Part shown: positions 8,025-15,899 of the stretch, in pieces | How positions within the stretch are numbered: position 1 is the first letter of the stretch | Layout: the number at the start of each line of letters is the position of its first letter | Virus record (IMG/VR): IMGVR_UViG_3300042298_002526 | Coordinates: 1 to 30,819 of that record | Direction: 5' to 3' (one strand) | DNA from: a virus | Length of the DNA stretch: 30,819 nt | The notes under the pieces: generated by a model | What the model was told of the DNA's origin: nothing | Database searches by the model: none | The model's input: only the letters and a program-made list of their open reading frames with translations | Position numbers and translations under genes: made by a program

Positions 8025-9620
8025 CTACTTACCTCCTTTCCGAAGGTATTCTTCTGCTCTCAAAAAAGCATCCCCTCCAACATTTCTGAAATCAGGCGCT
8101 TGACCACCTTCTGGAGGCCGTTGACTAATAGCATCCATCTTACGCTTCTCAACTGCATTAGACTCTTCCCGCATCTGTTCGAAGAAGTCCGTTGAGCCTA
8201 GTTGTTTTACGATTCTTTTTTTGAAATCAGGAAAGGATTCTCCCTTCTTGATAGGGATTCCAGCAATACTGGTGTCCTCTTGAGCTTTTCGCGCCAACCC
8301 AATGTTTGTAGCCCACTCAACTTGTGCTTGTTCGTAATTTTCGGCTCTTGCAGTGGTGTTTACTACTGCCTTCAGATAATCTTTCAAGATAACGGGAGAT
8401 GCCGTTTTTGATGGCATTGCGCTTAATGCACGAGCCGTTTCAGTGTTCGACATTGTTCCAGAGCCAGGAGCTGCTTGTTTCCAGTTACGCAGAGCCTGAG
8501 CGTCAAGCATTCCGCCTATCTGCGTTCTGAATTGCGTCACATCATCCCCGCCAAAAAACCGAGTAATTGCTTCTTTTACTTGAGCGGGAGCACCACTGTC
8601 TAAATTCAATTCCTCTGCTTTCTTGTAAAGATCAAGAGCATTGTTTGCAGTTTCATTCATTTTGATTGATGAATCCGCATAACTCTCAACCACCTTCTCG
8701 TCTATTTTATCGAGAGGTCTTCCAACACCTGATTCTCCTTGAGCTTTTTTCCCAAAAGCTGTTTCCCTTTCTGTTTCAGCCTTGGTTTTCTTGAGCTTGA
8801 AATACGTTTCAGCAGTATCTCCAATCATCTTTCCAATGGAAGATTGGCCAAGCAAATTGGAAAGTTCTGTGCCACGAAGATACCATCCTGTTTGATCAAG
8901 AGTTCCTTCTTTGTTTTGCTTCTTAATGCTCTCCAGTTCTTTTGATACAATCTCTCCAAGATTTTTGTTTTGAGGATTTTCACTGTTCTTCAATCCATCC
9001 ACAAGGCTTTGAAGACGATTGATTGCAGTTGCATTGTCACCGCCAAGCCCCGCTGTCGTTACCATTGAAATCTGTTTTCCAAATTCGGATCGAACCGGGT
9101 CTGGAACTGCTGCAATCGCGCTGCGAAACATATTGCCCTCTTGCGGGTTAAGCATAAACGAGAGAACAAGCGCATCGCTTACCGTTTTCTTGTCTTCAGG
9201 ACGTATCTCCCCTCGCTCAAGCAATGGTCCAATCTTTGTCGCAGTAATGGCCTGAGCAAGTTGAGGGAACTTTGCAACAAACCCTGGGCTTGCATTCGGA
9301 AGCAGTGTGGCAATTTCTGCTGGGCTTTTGCCTTCAGAGATTGCAATCGCAAGATTCCTGTCTGCCTCCTGTTGTTTTGTGAACTCTCCAAACCTTGCCT
9401 CTTCTCGGGACGCCGCAGCCGCGCTCTGAGACATCTGCTGTTGAGTAGAAGCAAGGTTTGCCTGCGCCTGTTGAACTTGCAAAGGAGCAAGTTGCTGCAT
9501 CAAAGCCGACCTGTCTTGGGCCTCAACAATGTTCTGCAACGCTCCAATTTTCTGCATCATACCAGCACCAAACCCTGTTGGTTGCGGTATGTTTATCGAG
9601 TAATCAAATTTAGAGGCCAT
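8025..9620 (-). CDS. second ejection / internal virion protein
   Basis: This 531-residue protein is mostly helical. It has a Gln/Ala-rich segment near residues 40-75 (LAPLQVQQAQANLASTQQQM) followed by charged helices, with no transmembrane helix and no recognised enzyme motif. The composition and its position between the p32-like and largest ejection genes suggest an injected virion protein, comparable in place to P22 gp20. The DNA is visibly AT-richer than the genes on either side, which suggests a separate exchange history. The coding end contains the Shine-Dalgarno of the next gene. It stops 4 bp before the next ATG and follows the upstream gene by 6 bp. An exact family is not claimed. Confidence 0.72.
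   Translation of the reverse strand: MASKFDYSINIPQPTGFGAGMMQKIGALQNIVEAQDRSALMQQLAPLQVQQAQANLASTQQQMSQSAAAASREEARFGEFTKQQEADRNLAIAISEGKSPAEIATLLPNASPGFVAKFPQLAQAITATKIGPLLERGEIRPEDKKTVSDALVLSFMLNPQEGNMFRSAIAAVPDPVRSEFGKQISMVTTAGLGGDNATAINRLQSLVDGLKNSENPQNKNLGEIVSKELESIKKQNKEGTLDQTGWYLRGTELSNLLGQSSIGKMIGDTAETYFKLKKTKAETERETAFGKKAQGESGVGRPLDKIDEKVVESYADSSIKMNETANNALDLYKKAEELNLDSGAPAQVKEAITRFFGGDDVTQFRTQIGGMLDAQALRNWKQAAPGSGTMSNTETARALSAMPSKTASPVILKDYLKAVVNTTARAENYEQAQVEWATNIGLARKAQEDTSIAGIPIKKGESFPDFKKRIVKQLGSTDFFEQMREESNAVEKRKMDAISQRPPEGGQAPDFRNVGGDAFLRAEEYLRKGGK
8031..8039 (-). promoter_or_regulatory. strong Shine-Dalgarno for the 1051-residue ejection gene
   Basis: The minus-strand sequence AAAGGAGGT lies 9 nt before the ATG at 8021, inside the end of the preceding coding region. 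It is one of the best ribosome-binding sites in the window and fixes that start. Most plus-strand accessory genes have nothing comparable. Confidence 0.8.
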
Positions 9621-9626
9621 ACGCTT

Positions 9627-10718
9627 TTAGAAGAATCCGAACATCTTTTTCTGGGGCATACCTCTCATTTCACGAACGAAGTTTTGTGCCCCGAATGTCT
9701 GCGCGTAATCACCAAGAGCGCCAACAGCACCCATGAGACCTTGGTTTTGAGCGTTTGCTGCGCCAATGATTCCAGCCGCTCCAGCAGCGCCTCTATCCGA
9801 GTAGAGACCGGCGATTGCATTGCCTGCTGATGTTGCCGCAGCACCGGTTCCAGCGGCTGAAGCTTGACCGATGTTGAGCAGGCTTTGCGCTGCTGTTTGA
9901 CCGACGTTGGTCAATCCCCCAAGTCGCGCATACGTTTGATCGATGAGCGAGTTGAGAAGCTGCGGACGGAAACGCGCAATCGCGCTTTGCGTGTCATCAG
10001 CTCCCCTTCGACCGGTGGCAGATGCGGTTGCGAGCAAACCGGCCTCCCCTTGACGAGCGAGCTCTTGGAACAGTGGCCCCTGCTCAATCTGCTGGATGGC
10101 TTGGCGCTGTTGCTCCATGCCCATCTGCTCGTACTGCTTGTCCTCAAGGACTGGTTTAAGGAGAGCCTGCTGTTGATTATACCCCTGCGTTTCGATGTCT
10201 CGAATGCCCTTATCTGTGGCAAGCTGGAAGTTGGAAATAAGGTCTTCACGAGCTTGTTTGATTGCCGTTTTGCCCTTTTGCCCTTCTGCAAGAGTTGGTT
10301 TTTTGTACGCTGCTGACTTCTTAAAGAGCTCTAGTTCCTGCTTTCTATTGCGCTCGTACTCATCAATGTTTTGCTCAGTGATGTCAGATAACTGCCTGTA
10401 ATCTGTCCCCTGATATACATTGAAGAGTGCCTGTTGGCGTGCTTGTTCGCCGCCGAGACCAACAAGCCGTTGCATCTGCTGAATCGCCCCTGGGCCAGCC
10501 GCGATGTACGGCTGCGTCAAATCAGGCCGTCCAGCCGAGACGTATGGAGCAAGGATTTTTTGAACAAAATCAAACTGACGCCTTTGCTCTTCAATGCCTT
10601 GGTCAATGCCTTTTTGCTGCGCTTTTGCTGCTGCTTGAGCAGCTTTAGCAGAACGTCTTCCAGAATAAATTGATGCTCCTCCCGCTAATGCAAGTGTTCC
10701 TGTCACTGGCTCTGGCAT
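9627..10718 (-). CDS. DNA transfer (p32-like / P22 gp7-like) ejection protein
   Basis: This 363-residue protein matches from memory the podovirus family often called DNA transfer protein p32. It has an N-terminal Ala-rich helix, then GIEEQRRQFDFVQKILAPYV (37-60 region), later LFQELARQGEAGLL and ASATGRRGADDTQ (about 216-243), then FRPQLLNSLIDQTYARLGGL and a Gly/Ala-rich C-terminus. The family is ejected with phage DNA and helps it cross the envelope. Residues about 101-205 are charged coiled coil and sit between two segments that are usually close together in relatives, so this copy appears to carry an insertion of about 100 residues. AGGAG 5 nt before the ATG sets the start. The gene overlaps the end of the preceding one by 16 bp. 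Confidence 0.82.
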   Translation of the reverse strand: MPEPVTGTLALAGGASIYSGRRSAKAAQAAAKAQQKGIDQGIEEQRRQFDFVQKILAPYVSAGRPDLTQPYIAAGPGAIQQMQRLVGLGGEQARQQALFNVYQGTDYRQLSDITEQNIDEYERNRKQELELFKKSAAYKKPTLAEGQKGKTAIKQAREDLISNFQLATDKGIRDIETQGYNQQQALLKPVLEDKQYEQMGMEQQRQAIQQIEQGPLFQELARQGEAGLLATASATGRRGADDTQSAIARFRPQLLNSLIDQTYARLGGLTNVGQTAAQSLLNIGQASAAGTGAAATSAGNAIAGLYSDRGAAGAAGIIGAANAQNQGLMGAVGALGDYAQTFGAQNFVREMRGMPQKKMFGFF

Positions 10719-11161
10719 AAAAACTCCTTTCTGTAATCTTCAAATGTTTCGCCGTAAAACTTCATTACTTTCTCGGCGTTCTGGGTTGCGAACTCAACGC
10801 CATGGCAGACGTGAGTCACGAACAGAATAAGATCGTAGAACCCTGCTCTCCAAGCGTAGGACATCTCTGTTGCTCTTCCGGCTCGCTCGGCTTGGTCAGA
10901 TGCCTGCCATTTCAAGAACAGGTTTACCATTACCGGAATCAACAACGCTGAGTTCATGGAGTAGAACCGGTTTAGCGGCATTGCCACCATCGTGTTCCAG
11001 ATACACCGGTCGAGTTCTTTGCGCGGCACTTCATCTCCATCTGCAACGTCATCGAACACCTGCATCACTTGCCAAAACGACATCAACCAGTCCTGTGCGT
11101 CCTCGGGAAGAAGAAGCACCTCTGCAAACAGACACCGGAATGATTCTTCAGCGGAAGTCAT
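10703..11161 (-). CDS. conserved podovirus-type protein of unknown function with FDDVADGD motif
   Basis: This 152-residue, largely alpha-helical protein has an acidic motif FDDVADGD at residues 36-43, followed by MPLNRFYSMNSALLIPVM and a FLKWQ helix. Similar small proteins with a W/F-DD-x-x-DGD pattern occur, as I recall, near tail genes of other podoviruses; none has an assigned function. The acidic cluster is reminiscent of the metal-binding DDxxD motif of isoprenoid-synthase folds, but this is a visual analogy only. It follows the next upstream gene by 2 bp and overlaps the p32-like gene, so it is made with the virion proteins. Confidence 0.8.
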   Translation of the reverse strand: MTSAEESFRCLFAEVLLLPEDAQDWLMSFWQVMQVFDDVADGDEVPRKELDRCIWNTMVAMPLNRFYSMNSALLIPVMVNLFLKWQASDQAERAGRATEMSYAWRAGFYDLILFVTHVCHGVEFATQNAEKVMKFYGETFEDYRKEFLCQSQ

Positions 11162-11163
11162 CT

Positions 11164-11499
11164 CTACGTCACTTCCCTCCCAGAAGCCATGATGGTCAGC
11201 GAGGTCGCTGCGCTTGCGGTTGTGGAGATGATGCCACCGGACTCAAGAACCTGCCCGACGAGCTCTGGGCAGGTGTAGGTCTCATTGGGCACAACGACCT
11301 TCGAGGAAAGAATCTTGTTGCTGTTTACGGCTGTGCCCGAGGGCGCAATCAGGTTCACCGTGATGGACGCATTCGCCGCAGAGGTGTTGGTCACCGTGAA
11401 CTTGTCGATGATGCACTTGCAGTTCGATGCCTGATACTGGGCTGTCGCAGCAGCCTCGGCCTGCTTGGGCGGGATGATGTTTTTGACGGTTACAGCCAT
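11164..11499 (-). CDS. small beta-structured virion-region protein
   Basis: This 111-residue protein begins MAVTVKNIIPPKQAEAAATA and then alternates short hydrophobic strands with Ser/Thr/Asn turns (KFTVTNTSAANASITVNLI). It looks like a beta-sandwich similar to small phage head or tail decoration proteins, and to the proteins at 15605-15898 and 15900-16343 of this window. No catalytic or metal-binding pattern is seen. It ends with TAG 2 bp before the next ATG, which shows TAG is an ordinary stop in this phage. The function is unknown. Confidence 0.78.
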   Translation of the reverse strand: MAVTVKNIIPPKQAEAAATAQYQASNCKCIIDKFTVTNTSAANASITVNLIAPSGTAVNSNKILSSKVVVPNETYTCPELVGQVLESGGIISTTASAATSLTIMASGREVT

Positions 11500-11500
11500 G

Positions 11501-12247
11501 TCAGGAGATGTTGTTGGTGACGCTTAAAATGACCGACGGAATGTCAGGCACCGGTGGGGCTGCGGTAAAGGCTTTGATCTCGATGTCCACGGTGTCCACG
11601 GACCACATGAGCTCAAAGTAATCTCCCGCGTTCATTCTATACACGAAGTTCCATGCCGCAACACTTTCTGCGTTGTTGCCCTGAATGCGGATTTGGGTGG
11701 CCGAGTTGGCTTGGTCAACGCCGTTGATTCGCGCCCACAAGTAGAACAGACCAACGCCTCCAGCGGTCTTGTCTAGCTGCATGGAGAACTGGAAATTGTA
11801 GATGCCCTCAGAATCAACGTAAATGCGGCTTGCAGGCGTTCCAGTGCTCACGCCGAAGCTGAGGTCGGTTGAGTTGAACGTGACCGCGTACGCCGTGTTT
11901 ATGGCCGCTGCCGTCTGCGTTGTGGTGTCGTAGAAGGTGCCGTATCTGGGCGACTTCTTCTGCTCTACCGGTGGCGCCTGCGATAGCAGGGCTACCTGCT
12001 GGGCTAGCTCAGCAATCTGGTTAGCCTGCTGAGAAGGCGCTGTAGAAGCGAGCTCGATGACGCTGCGAAGGGCTTCAACCGTATCAAGCGCCTGCTGTGC
12101 AGACGTCTGAGAGTTATACGAGTCAATGGTGTTGGCGTCGATGCCGGCTGGGACGTACTCGAAGAGTTGCTCGAAGGCGCGGATGAGGCGCTGGTCGGGC
12201 AAGAACTTGGCAAGGTCATTCCGGTTGGGCTTGATGGAGTTGGCCAT
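11501..12247 (-). CDS. virion protein with C1q/TNF-like beta domain
   Basis: This 248-residue protein has two parts. Residues 1-95 are helical and Gln/Ala-rich (around NQIAELAQQVALLSQ), probably a trimeric coiled coil. Residues about 98-235 form a jelly-roll-type domain: RYGTFYDTTTQTAAAINTA, then DSEGIYNFQFSMQLDK, then YFELMWSVDTVDIEI. This pattern matches the C1q/TNF-like beta-sandwich modules that occur as trimeric knobs in phage fibres and decoration proteins. It directly abuts the gp10-like gene, so it may attach to the tail hub or head surface. The ATG at 12247 has no obvious Shine-Dalgarno and may depend on translation of the preceding gene. Confidence 0.8.
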   Translation of the reverse strand: MANSIKPNRNDLAKFLPDQRLIRAFEQLFEYVPAGIDANTIDSYNSQTSAQQALDTVEALRSVIELASTAPSQQANQIAELAQQVALLSQAPPVEQKKSPRYGTFYDTTTQTAAAINTAYAVTFNSTDLSFGVSTGTPASRIYVDSEGIYNFQFSMQLDKTAGGVGLFYLWARINGVDQANSATQIRIQGNNAESVAAWNFVYRMNAGDYFELMWSVDTVDIEIKAFTAAPPVPDIPSVILSVTNNIS

Positions 12248-13651
12248 TTACCACACAAGCGGCTCAAGCCGCGCCTCCAAGCGGGCCATTGACAAGTGCG
12301 CGTCGCTCGTCCCGCGAAAGCGATACGTTCTCCAGTCTCCCATGCGACCGTTGCGCATCCATGTCAGGCGCTTGTTGCGGTCTCCAGTCTTACCGGCGCT
12401 GATGCTTCGCTCTTGCGAGTAGGTGACGCCATCCGTTGAGTAGCTCGCGAAGATGGTCGGGTTTATGCCAATGGCCACGCGCCCAGGCAGGGCGACGAGC
12501 TCCAGTTCGTGGAAGATGGCGCCCTTGCCTTCGTTGTAGAAGATTTGTGTCTCGAACTGCCAGCCGATGCGCTCGCCCCAGAGCGAGGAGATGTCTTGAA
12601 CCGCGTAGCCGAGATTGGGTGCTGAGGTGTCCCCGCAAATCCACTTGTCGTAAGCGTACACAAAGTTGCGTGCGCGGTAGCTGCTGTTGCCGTAGAGACC
12701 GTCAGCCAGCGTAAACCAGATGGCTTGGCCGGCGACCTGCGAGATCGCGCCGTCGTAGACTAGCGTGTGGTCCGGAAGGTGGATGTAGAGGTGGTTAAGT
12801 CCGTTGTACAGACGTGTTTCACAGATAGTCGTAGCCAGAGCAGTTTCAGAGTAAGTTGCCAGAATCTGGTCAATCTCCCGTGTAGCGATTTTGACGGTGT
12901 TGGCTCCGGACGCCAGCCATACCGATGGCGCCTCGTTGCGTCCGCCTCCGACGAAAGCCACAGAATCCAGATATACGCAGCAGGAGTACGTTCCGATTCC
13001 ACCCCGTTGAATCTGGGCTCCTTCGATGCGAGCGAACGGGAAGGATAGGATGTCTCCACCGACGTTGTTGAAGAGCTCAATGGTATGTCGGTTAATCGCA
13101 TAGACCTCGTTCCGGAACTTCTGAATCGAGATGATGGGGTCTGGATCGGCTTCGGATGTCGCCTTGGCCTGAACGATGGTCGGGTTGACCAAGTTCGTCG
13201 TGGCGATGAAGAACCCGTCTGTCAGAAAGAAGTACCCATCCACCCAACAGAAGTCCGTGATTGGCCCCATGGCAGGGTCAGGCGTGAGGCTGGTGAGCGC
13301 AGAACCGTTCCAGTAGTACAGCGTTCCGCTGGAGAGAATCGCCAGCAGCGTCTCTGAGTAGTCAAAGGTCACTTGACCACTGCCGCCAACGTCCGCGAGC
13401 ACCACCACGTTCCCCAGCGAGCTCACCGAGACGAGCTTCGTGCCCATCACGCGGTAGAGCACGTTGTTCCACTCAATGCCGCCACGGTCGAGCCCAGGGC
13501 CTACCGCGAACTGCTTAATCCCGTCAGCCGGTCTCAGGTAGCCCTCGCTCAATCCAGATGGCTGAACGACGGGCACCAAGTTGCGCGGGTAGCTGCGGCG
13601 AAAGTCGCCGGCCCCGTCCGTGTAGATGCCGCTGAGCAGTGGTACTTGCAT
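12248..13651 (-). CDS. packaged DNA stabilisation protein, P22 gp10-like
   Basis: This 467-residue protein matches the P22 gp10 family (P22 gp10 is about 472 residues), a tail-hub protein that closes the portal after packaging and bridges to the needle and spikes. Diagnostic features are an N-terminal SYPRNLVPV, GYLRPADGI and EWNNVLYRVMGTKLVSV, and a central HLYIHLPDHTLVYD. The order and spacing follow P22 gp10. The C-terminus has the expected ASYSTDGVTYSQE and RFRGTSDAHLSMARL. Its ATG overlaps the stop of the preceding small gene (TAATG). It lies in the same operon as the gp4-like protein, which should bind between it and the portal. Confidence 0.92.
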   Translation of the reverse strand: MQVPLLSGIYTDGAGDFRRSYPRNLVPVVQPSGLSEGYLRPADGIKQFAVGPGLDRGGIEWNNVLYRVMGTKLVSVSSLGNVVVLADVGGSGQVTFDYSETLLAILSSGTLYYWNGSALTSLTPDPAMGPITDFCWVDGYFFLTDGFFIATTNLVNPTIVQAKATSEADPDPIISIQKFRNEVYAINRHTIELFNNVGGDILSFPFARIEGAQIQRGGIGTYSCCVYLDSVAFVGGGRNEAPSVWLASGANTVKIATREIDQILATYSETALATTICETRLYNGLNHLYIHLPDHTLVYDGAISQVAGQAIWFTLADGLYGNSSYRARNFVYAYDKWICGDTSAPNLGYAVQDISSLWGERIGWQFETQIFYNEGKGAIFHELELVALPGRVAIGINPTIFASYSTDGVTYSQERSISAGKTGDRNKRLTWMRNGRMGDWRTYRFRGTSDAHLSMARLEARLEPLVW

Positions 13652-13797
13652 TACTTCTTCTTGGCGGTCTTCGCAGATGCTTTGAACGCTGCCGCAGTCG
13701 GCGCTCCCTTGGAGCCTGGCTTGCGCATCTTCTCCTTGCTACCGGCTTCGATGCGTTCGCGTTTGGCGTGGATGTTGGCGTATAGTCCTTTTTTCAT
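13651..13797 (-). CDS. small basic phage protein
   Basis: This 48-residue protein starts MKKGLYANIHAKRERIEAGS and ends AKTAKKK. It is very basic and contains an EKMRKPGSKGAPTAAAF segment, a pattern I recall in short proteins beside podovirus tail genes. Its ATG overlaps the stop of the upstream gene (ATGA) and its TAA overlaps the gp10-like ATG (TAATG), which strongly supports translation. It may bind nucleic acid or serve as a small head component, but no role is established. Confidence 0.8.
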   Translation of the reverse strand: MKKGLYANIHAKRERIEAGSKEKMRKPGSKGAPTAAAFKASAKTAKKK

Positions 13798-14066
13798 TTG
13801 CAGTTCCAGCGTTTGAGTGAAGCAGCTTTGCGTGTTGGGCGCCCCTTCTCGTCCTTCATTGGCCCCGGCATCCCGCTCATGCGAGCGCAGAACGAGCGCC
13901 GACGCGCAGCGTCTTTTTCGGTCTTTGGGTTGGGTGCCGGTGCCTTAAGGTTGCTGCCCGTCTCGCGGTTGTACTTGGCGCGGCCCTTGGCAGTGAGTCC
14001 TGCTCCCTGAGATACAGGAAGCTTCTCACCGCGGCTGACCGAGAGGTTGACTTGCTTCTTAGGCAT
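13794..14066 (-). CDS. small basic phage protein, DUF6321-like
   Basis: This 90-residue protein starts MPKKQVNLSVSRGEKLPV and contains KGRAKYNRETGSNLKAP, then RRSFCARMSGMPGPMKDEKG and RPTRKAASLKRWNC. The SFCARMSGxPGPMKDEKGRPT core is characteristic of a widespread small phage family that I remember as DUF6321; the function is unknown. I chose the ATG at 14066. A longer frame starting at 14132 adds residues that only overlap the preceding gene. The gene overlaps its upstream neighbour by 8 bp and its downstream neighbour by 4 bp. Confidence 0.84.
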   Translation of the reverse strand: MPKKQVNLSVSRGEKLPVSQGAGLTAKGRAKYNRETGSNLKAPAPNPKTEKDAARRRSFCARMSGMPGPMKDEKGRPTRKAASLKRWNCK

Positions 14067-14241
14067 CTTCAGGAGGAGGGGCGAAGGTTCCGTCTGGCTG
14101 CTCAATCCAACCGATGTCGCACTGGATGCCATCCACGTTCACAAGTGTCGTGCCCTGCGGAGGAGTGTATGGCGTTACACCGTCCCACAGTATGACGCTT
14201 AGGACAACTTTTGTTGAGTCTTCAACGATTGCGTATCTCAT
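14059..14241 (-). CDS. small tail-associated phage protein
   Basis: This 60-residue protein begins MRYAIVEDSTKVVLSVILWDG and continues PYTPPQGTTLVNVDGI with a Pro-rich acidic end. It resembles the short proteins that accompany fibre genes in many phages and look like isolated Tfa/XkdW-type chaperone or fibre-tip domains. It immediately follows the glycine-rich fibre gene (3-bp gap), which fits a partner or assembly role, but this is inference. There are no catalytic residues. Confidence 0.75.
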   Translation of the reverse strand: MRYAIVEDSTKVVLSVILWDGVTPYTPPQGTTLVNVDGIQCDIGWIEQPDGTFAPPPEDA

Positions 14242-14244
14242 TGC

Positions 14245-15444
14245 TTAGAAGTAGGTTGTTACAATAACGATGCCTTGCGCTCCATCTCCGCCTTTGCCTG
14301 AGAATGCCGCCCCATCAAGAGCCGCTCCTCCGCCTCCTCCGCCACCTCCGTATAGTCCACCATTTCCCCCATCTCCGCCATTTGCCGTGAAGCTGGAACC
14401 GCCTCCGCCTCCGCCTCCAGAGCACAATGGGAAGTTAACCGTGACGTTTGGTGCAGAACTTCCGTTGCCTGAGATTGCGCCTCCGTTTCCAAGTCCGCCA
14501 GTGAACCAAGTGGATAGAGAGGTTCCGCCGTTCCCGCCAGCAAATCCAACGGTTGCTGATGCTGGAAGACCGCCTCCTGCTCCTGCTCCACCTGCGCCAA
14601 CAAGAGCGCTCGTTGTTGATGGGCCTGCACCTGTACCGCCGTTTGAGCCTGATGTTCCTTGGAACATTGCGCGAGCGGATGCCGCTGATCCTGCTGGCCC
14701 ACTTGCCGTGGTAACTGCTCCTGCTCCAAGCCCAGGAGACACTTGGACAAACGTTCCAAATGCTGACAGTCCGCCAGCTGTTCCTGCGTTTCCGTTGACA
14801 TTGGTTCCAGTGACTGCGACGCCTCCAATACCGGCAGCGCCAACAGTAACAGATTCAGTCGCTCCAAGAAGGGATGCTTGGAATCCTCTTGCCGAATACG
14901 AGCCGCCTGCTCCTCCGCCTCCTCCCGGCGCTGTTGCTGTCGTCCCGCCCTTTCGTCCTGACGCTCCACCTCCACCTCCGGAAATCACCACCACATCCAC
15001 ATAAATCGCCCCTGCTGGCTTTGTCCATGTCCCGCTGGAAGTGAACACCTGCACGTCCGTAGCAGCACCTCCACCGCCGGTAGCAGAAATGGTAACAGCA
15101 CCATCACCGTTCGTGATGGTCACGTTGCTTCCAGCTGTCAGCGTAGCCTTTGTAAGCCCACCTGCGGTGTTGCCGATGAGAAGCTGCCCATTGGAGTAGG
15201 TGGTTTCTCCTGTGCCGCCGTTGACTTCCAAGACCGTTCCGGTCACGTTCGATGCTGTACCGGTGGTGTTCTGGTTCAGCGTTGGAACGTCAGCAGCTTG
15301 GATCGCGCTCATCACCACGTCGGTGCCATTCCCGCGAAGGTACTGGCCGGAAGTCGTTGCGCCCGCGAGATTGTCCATCGCGGCCTGCCTTGAAGCAGAC
15401 TGCATGAAGGAGTCGATGTCAGAGGATACTGTAATGTCAGGCAT
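14245..15444 (-). CDS. glycine-rich tail fibre / adhesin
   Basis: This 399-residue protein probably binds a host surface receptor. Residues 1-70 resemble the fibre-shaft start seen in many phages (PDITVSSDIDSFMQSAS, then NLAGATTSGQYLRGNGTDVV). Residues about 75-125 are a beta-rich linker (VNGGTGETTYSNGQLLIGN). From about residue 128 (DVQVFTSSGTWTKPAGA) the protein becomes a polyglycine-rich domain with GGGGG clusters and ends GAQGIVIVTTYF, the usual terminus of phage Gly-rich adhesin domains. The glycine clusters should form polyglycine-II sandwiches with variable loops. The matching DNA is a C/T-rich imperfect repeat tract (about 14270-14960), prone to slippage, which could vary receptor binding. 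Confidence 0.88.
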   Translation of the reverse strand: MPDITVSSDIDSFMQSASRQAAMDNLAGATTSGQYLRGNGTDVVMSAIQAADVPTLNQNTTGTASNVTGTVLEVNGGTGETTYSNGQLLIGNTAGGLTKATLTAGSNVTITNGDGAVTISATGGGGAATDVQVFTSSGTWTKPAGAIYVDVVVISGGGGGASGRKGGTTATAPGGGGGAGGSYSARGFQASLLGATESVTVGAAGIGGVAVTGTNVNGNAGTAGGLSAFGTFVQVSPGLGAGAVTTASGPAGSAASARAMFQGTSGSNGGTGAGPSTTSALVGAGGAGAGGGLPASATVGFAGGNGGTSLSTWFTGGLGNGGAISGNGSSAPNVTVNFPLCSGGGGGGGSSFTANGGDGGNGGLYGGGGGGGGAALDGAAFSGKGGDGAQGIVIVTTYF

Positions 15445-15449
15445 ATGCT

Positions 15450-15608
15450 TTAGGGTCTGAGGTACCGGTCAACGCCGCCTGGCCGGCGATAGTAGTTCGT
15501 TCCGCCACCAGGGCGCAGGTAGAACGACGCGGCGGGAGGCGGCCCTGGAGGGGTCACCGTGGGCCCCGCAGGCGTCTTCGAGCGTCGTCTTGAGAGGTAA
15601 CGAATCAC
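15450..15608 (-). CDS. small proline/arginine/glycine-rich phage protein
   Basis: This 52-residue protein starts with GTG at 15608, which overlaps the TGA of the preceding gene (GTGA), and ends 5 bp before the fibre gene. The sequence starts MIRYLSRRRSKTPAG, continues with a PGPPP stretch and ends in repeated Tyr-Leu-Arg-Pro-Gly units (FYLRPGGG, then YYRRPGG, then RYLRP). The repeats and tight coupling support a real gene. I recognise no function. A longer out-of-frame ORF across this stretch is an artefact. It fills what would otherwise be a 160-bp gap. Confidence 0.72.
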   Translation of the reverse strand: MIRYLSRRRSKTPAGPTVTPPGPPPAASFYLRPGGGTNYYRRPGGVDRYLRP

Positions 15609-15898
15609 AGGCCAGCGCCGCAGATGAAGTTAACCGTCGTTCCAGAAGGCGAGATGATTGCAATGACGTTATCGTCCTCGAACTTGCCAAGGGACACTTG
15701 GCTGCTCGGCATGACGATGTAGTCAGCGGTCGTTGCGGTAATCGTGCCCTGCCCGATGCGGACAAACACCGGATTGGTTGCGCCGGTATTGGTCACGCAA
15801 ATGCTGCGGGTGCCAGAGCGGATGCTGTACTGGGCGGAGGTTCCAGTTGCTGACTGGGTTTGTCCGCTGCCGTAAGAGGGATTGAATGGGAGTGTCAT
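15605..15898 (-). CDS. small beta-structured virion-region protein
   Basis: This 97-residue protein starts MTLPFNPSYGSGQTQSATG and continues with alternating strands (RSICVTNTGATNPVFVRIG, then IVMPSSQVSLGKF), ending VNFICGAGL. It looks like a small beta-sandwich similar in style to the 111-residue protein at 11164-11499. Such proteins sit among head and tail genes and may decorate the virion. The function is not established. It starts 1 bp from the stop of the upstream gene. Confidence 0.76.
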   Translation of the reverse strand: MTLPFNPSYGSGQTQSATGTSAQYSIRSGTRSICVTNTGATNPVFVRIGQGTITATTADYIVMPSSQVSLGKFEDDNVIAIISPSGTTVNFICGAGL

Positions 15899-15899
15899 A

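Noticed and set aside
14259-14975. A 238-codon minus-strand ORF and a 244-codon plus-strand ORF in the glycine-rich gene.
   Set aside because: Both are out-of-frame shadows of GGN-rich codons, giving Glu/Gln-rich and Pro-rich low-complexity products.
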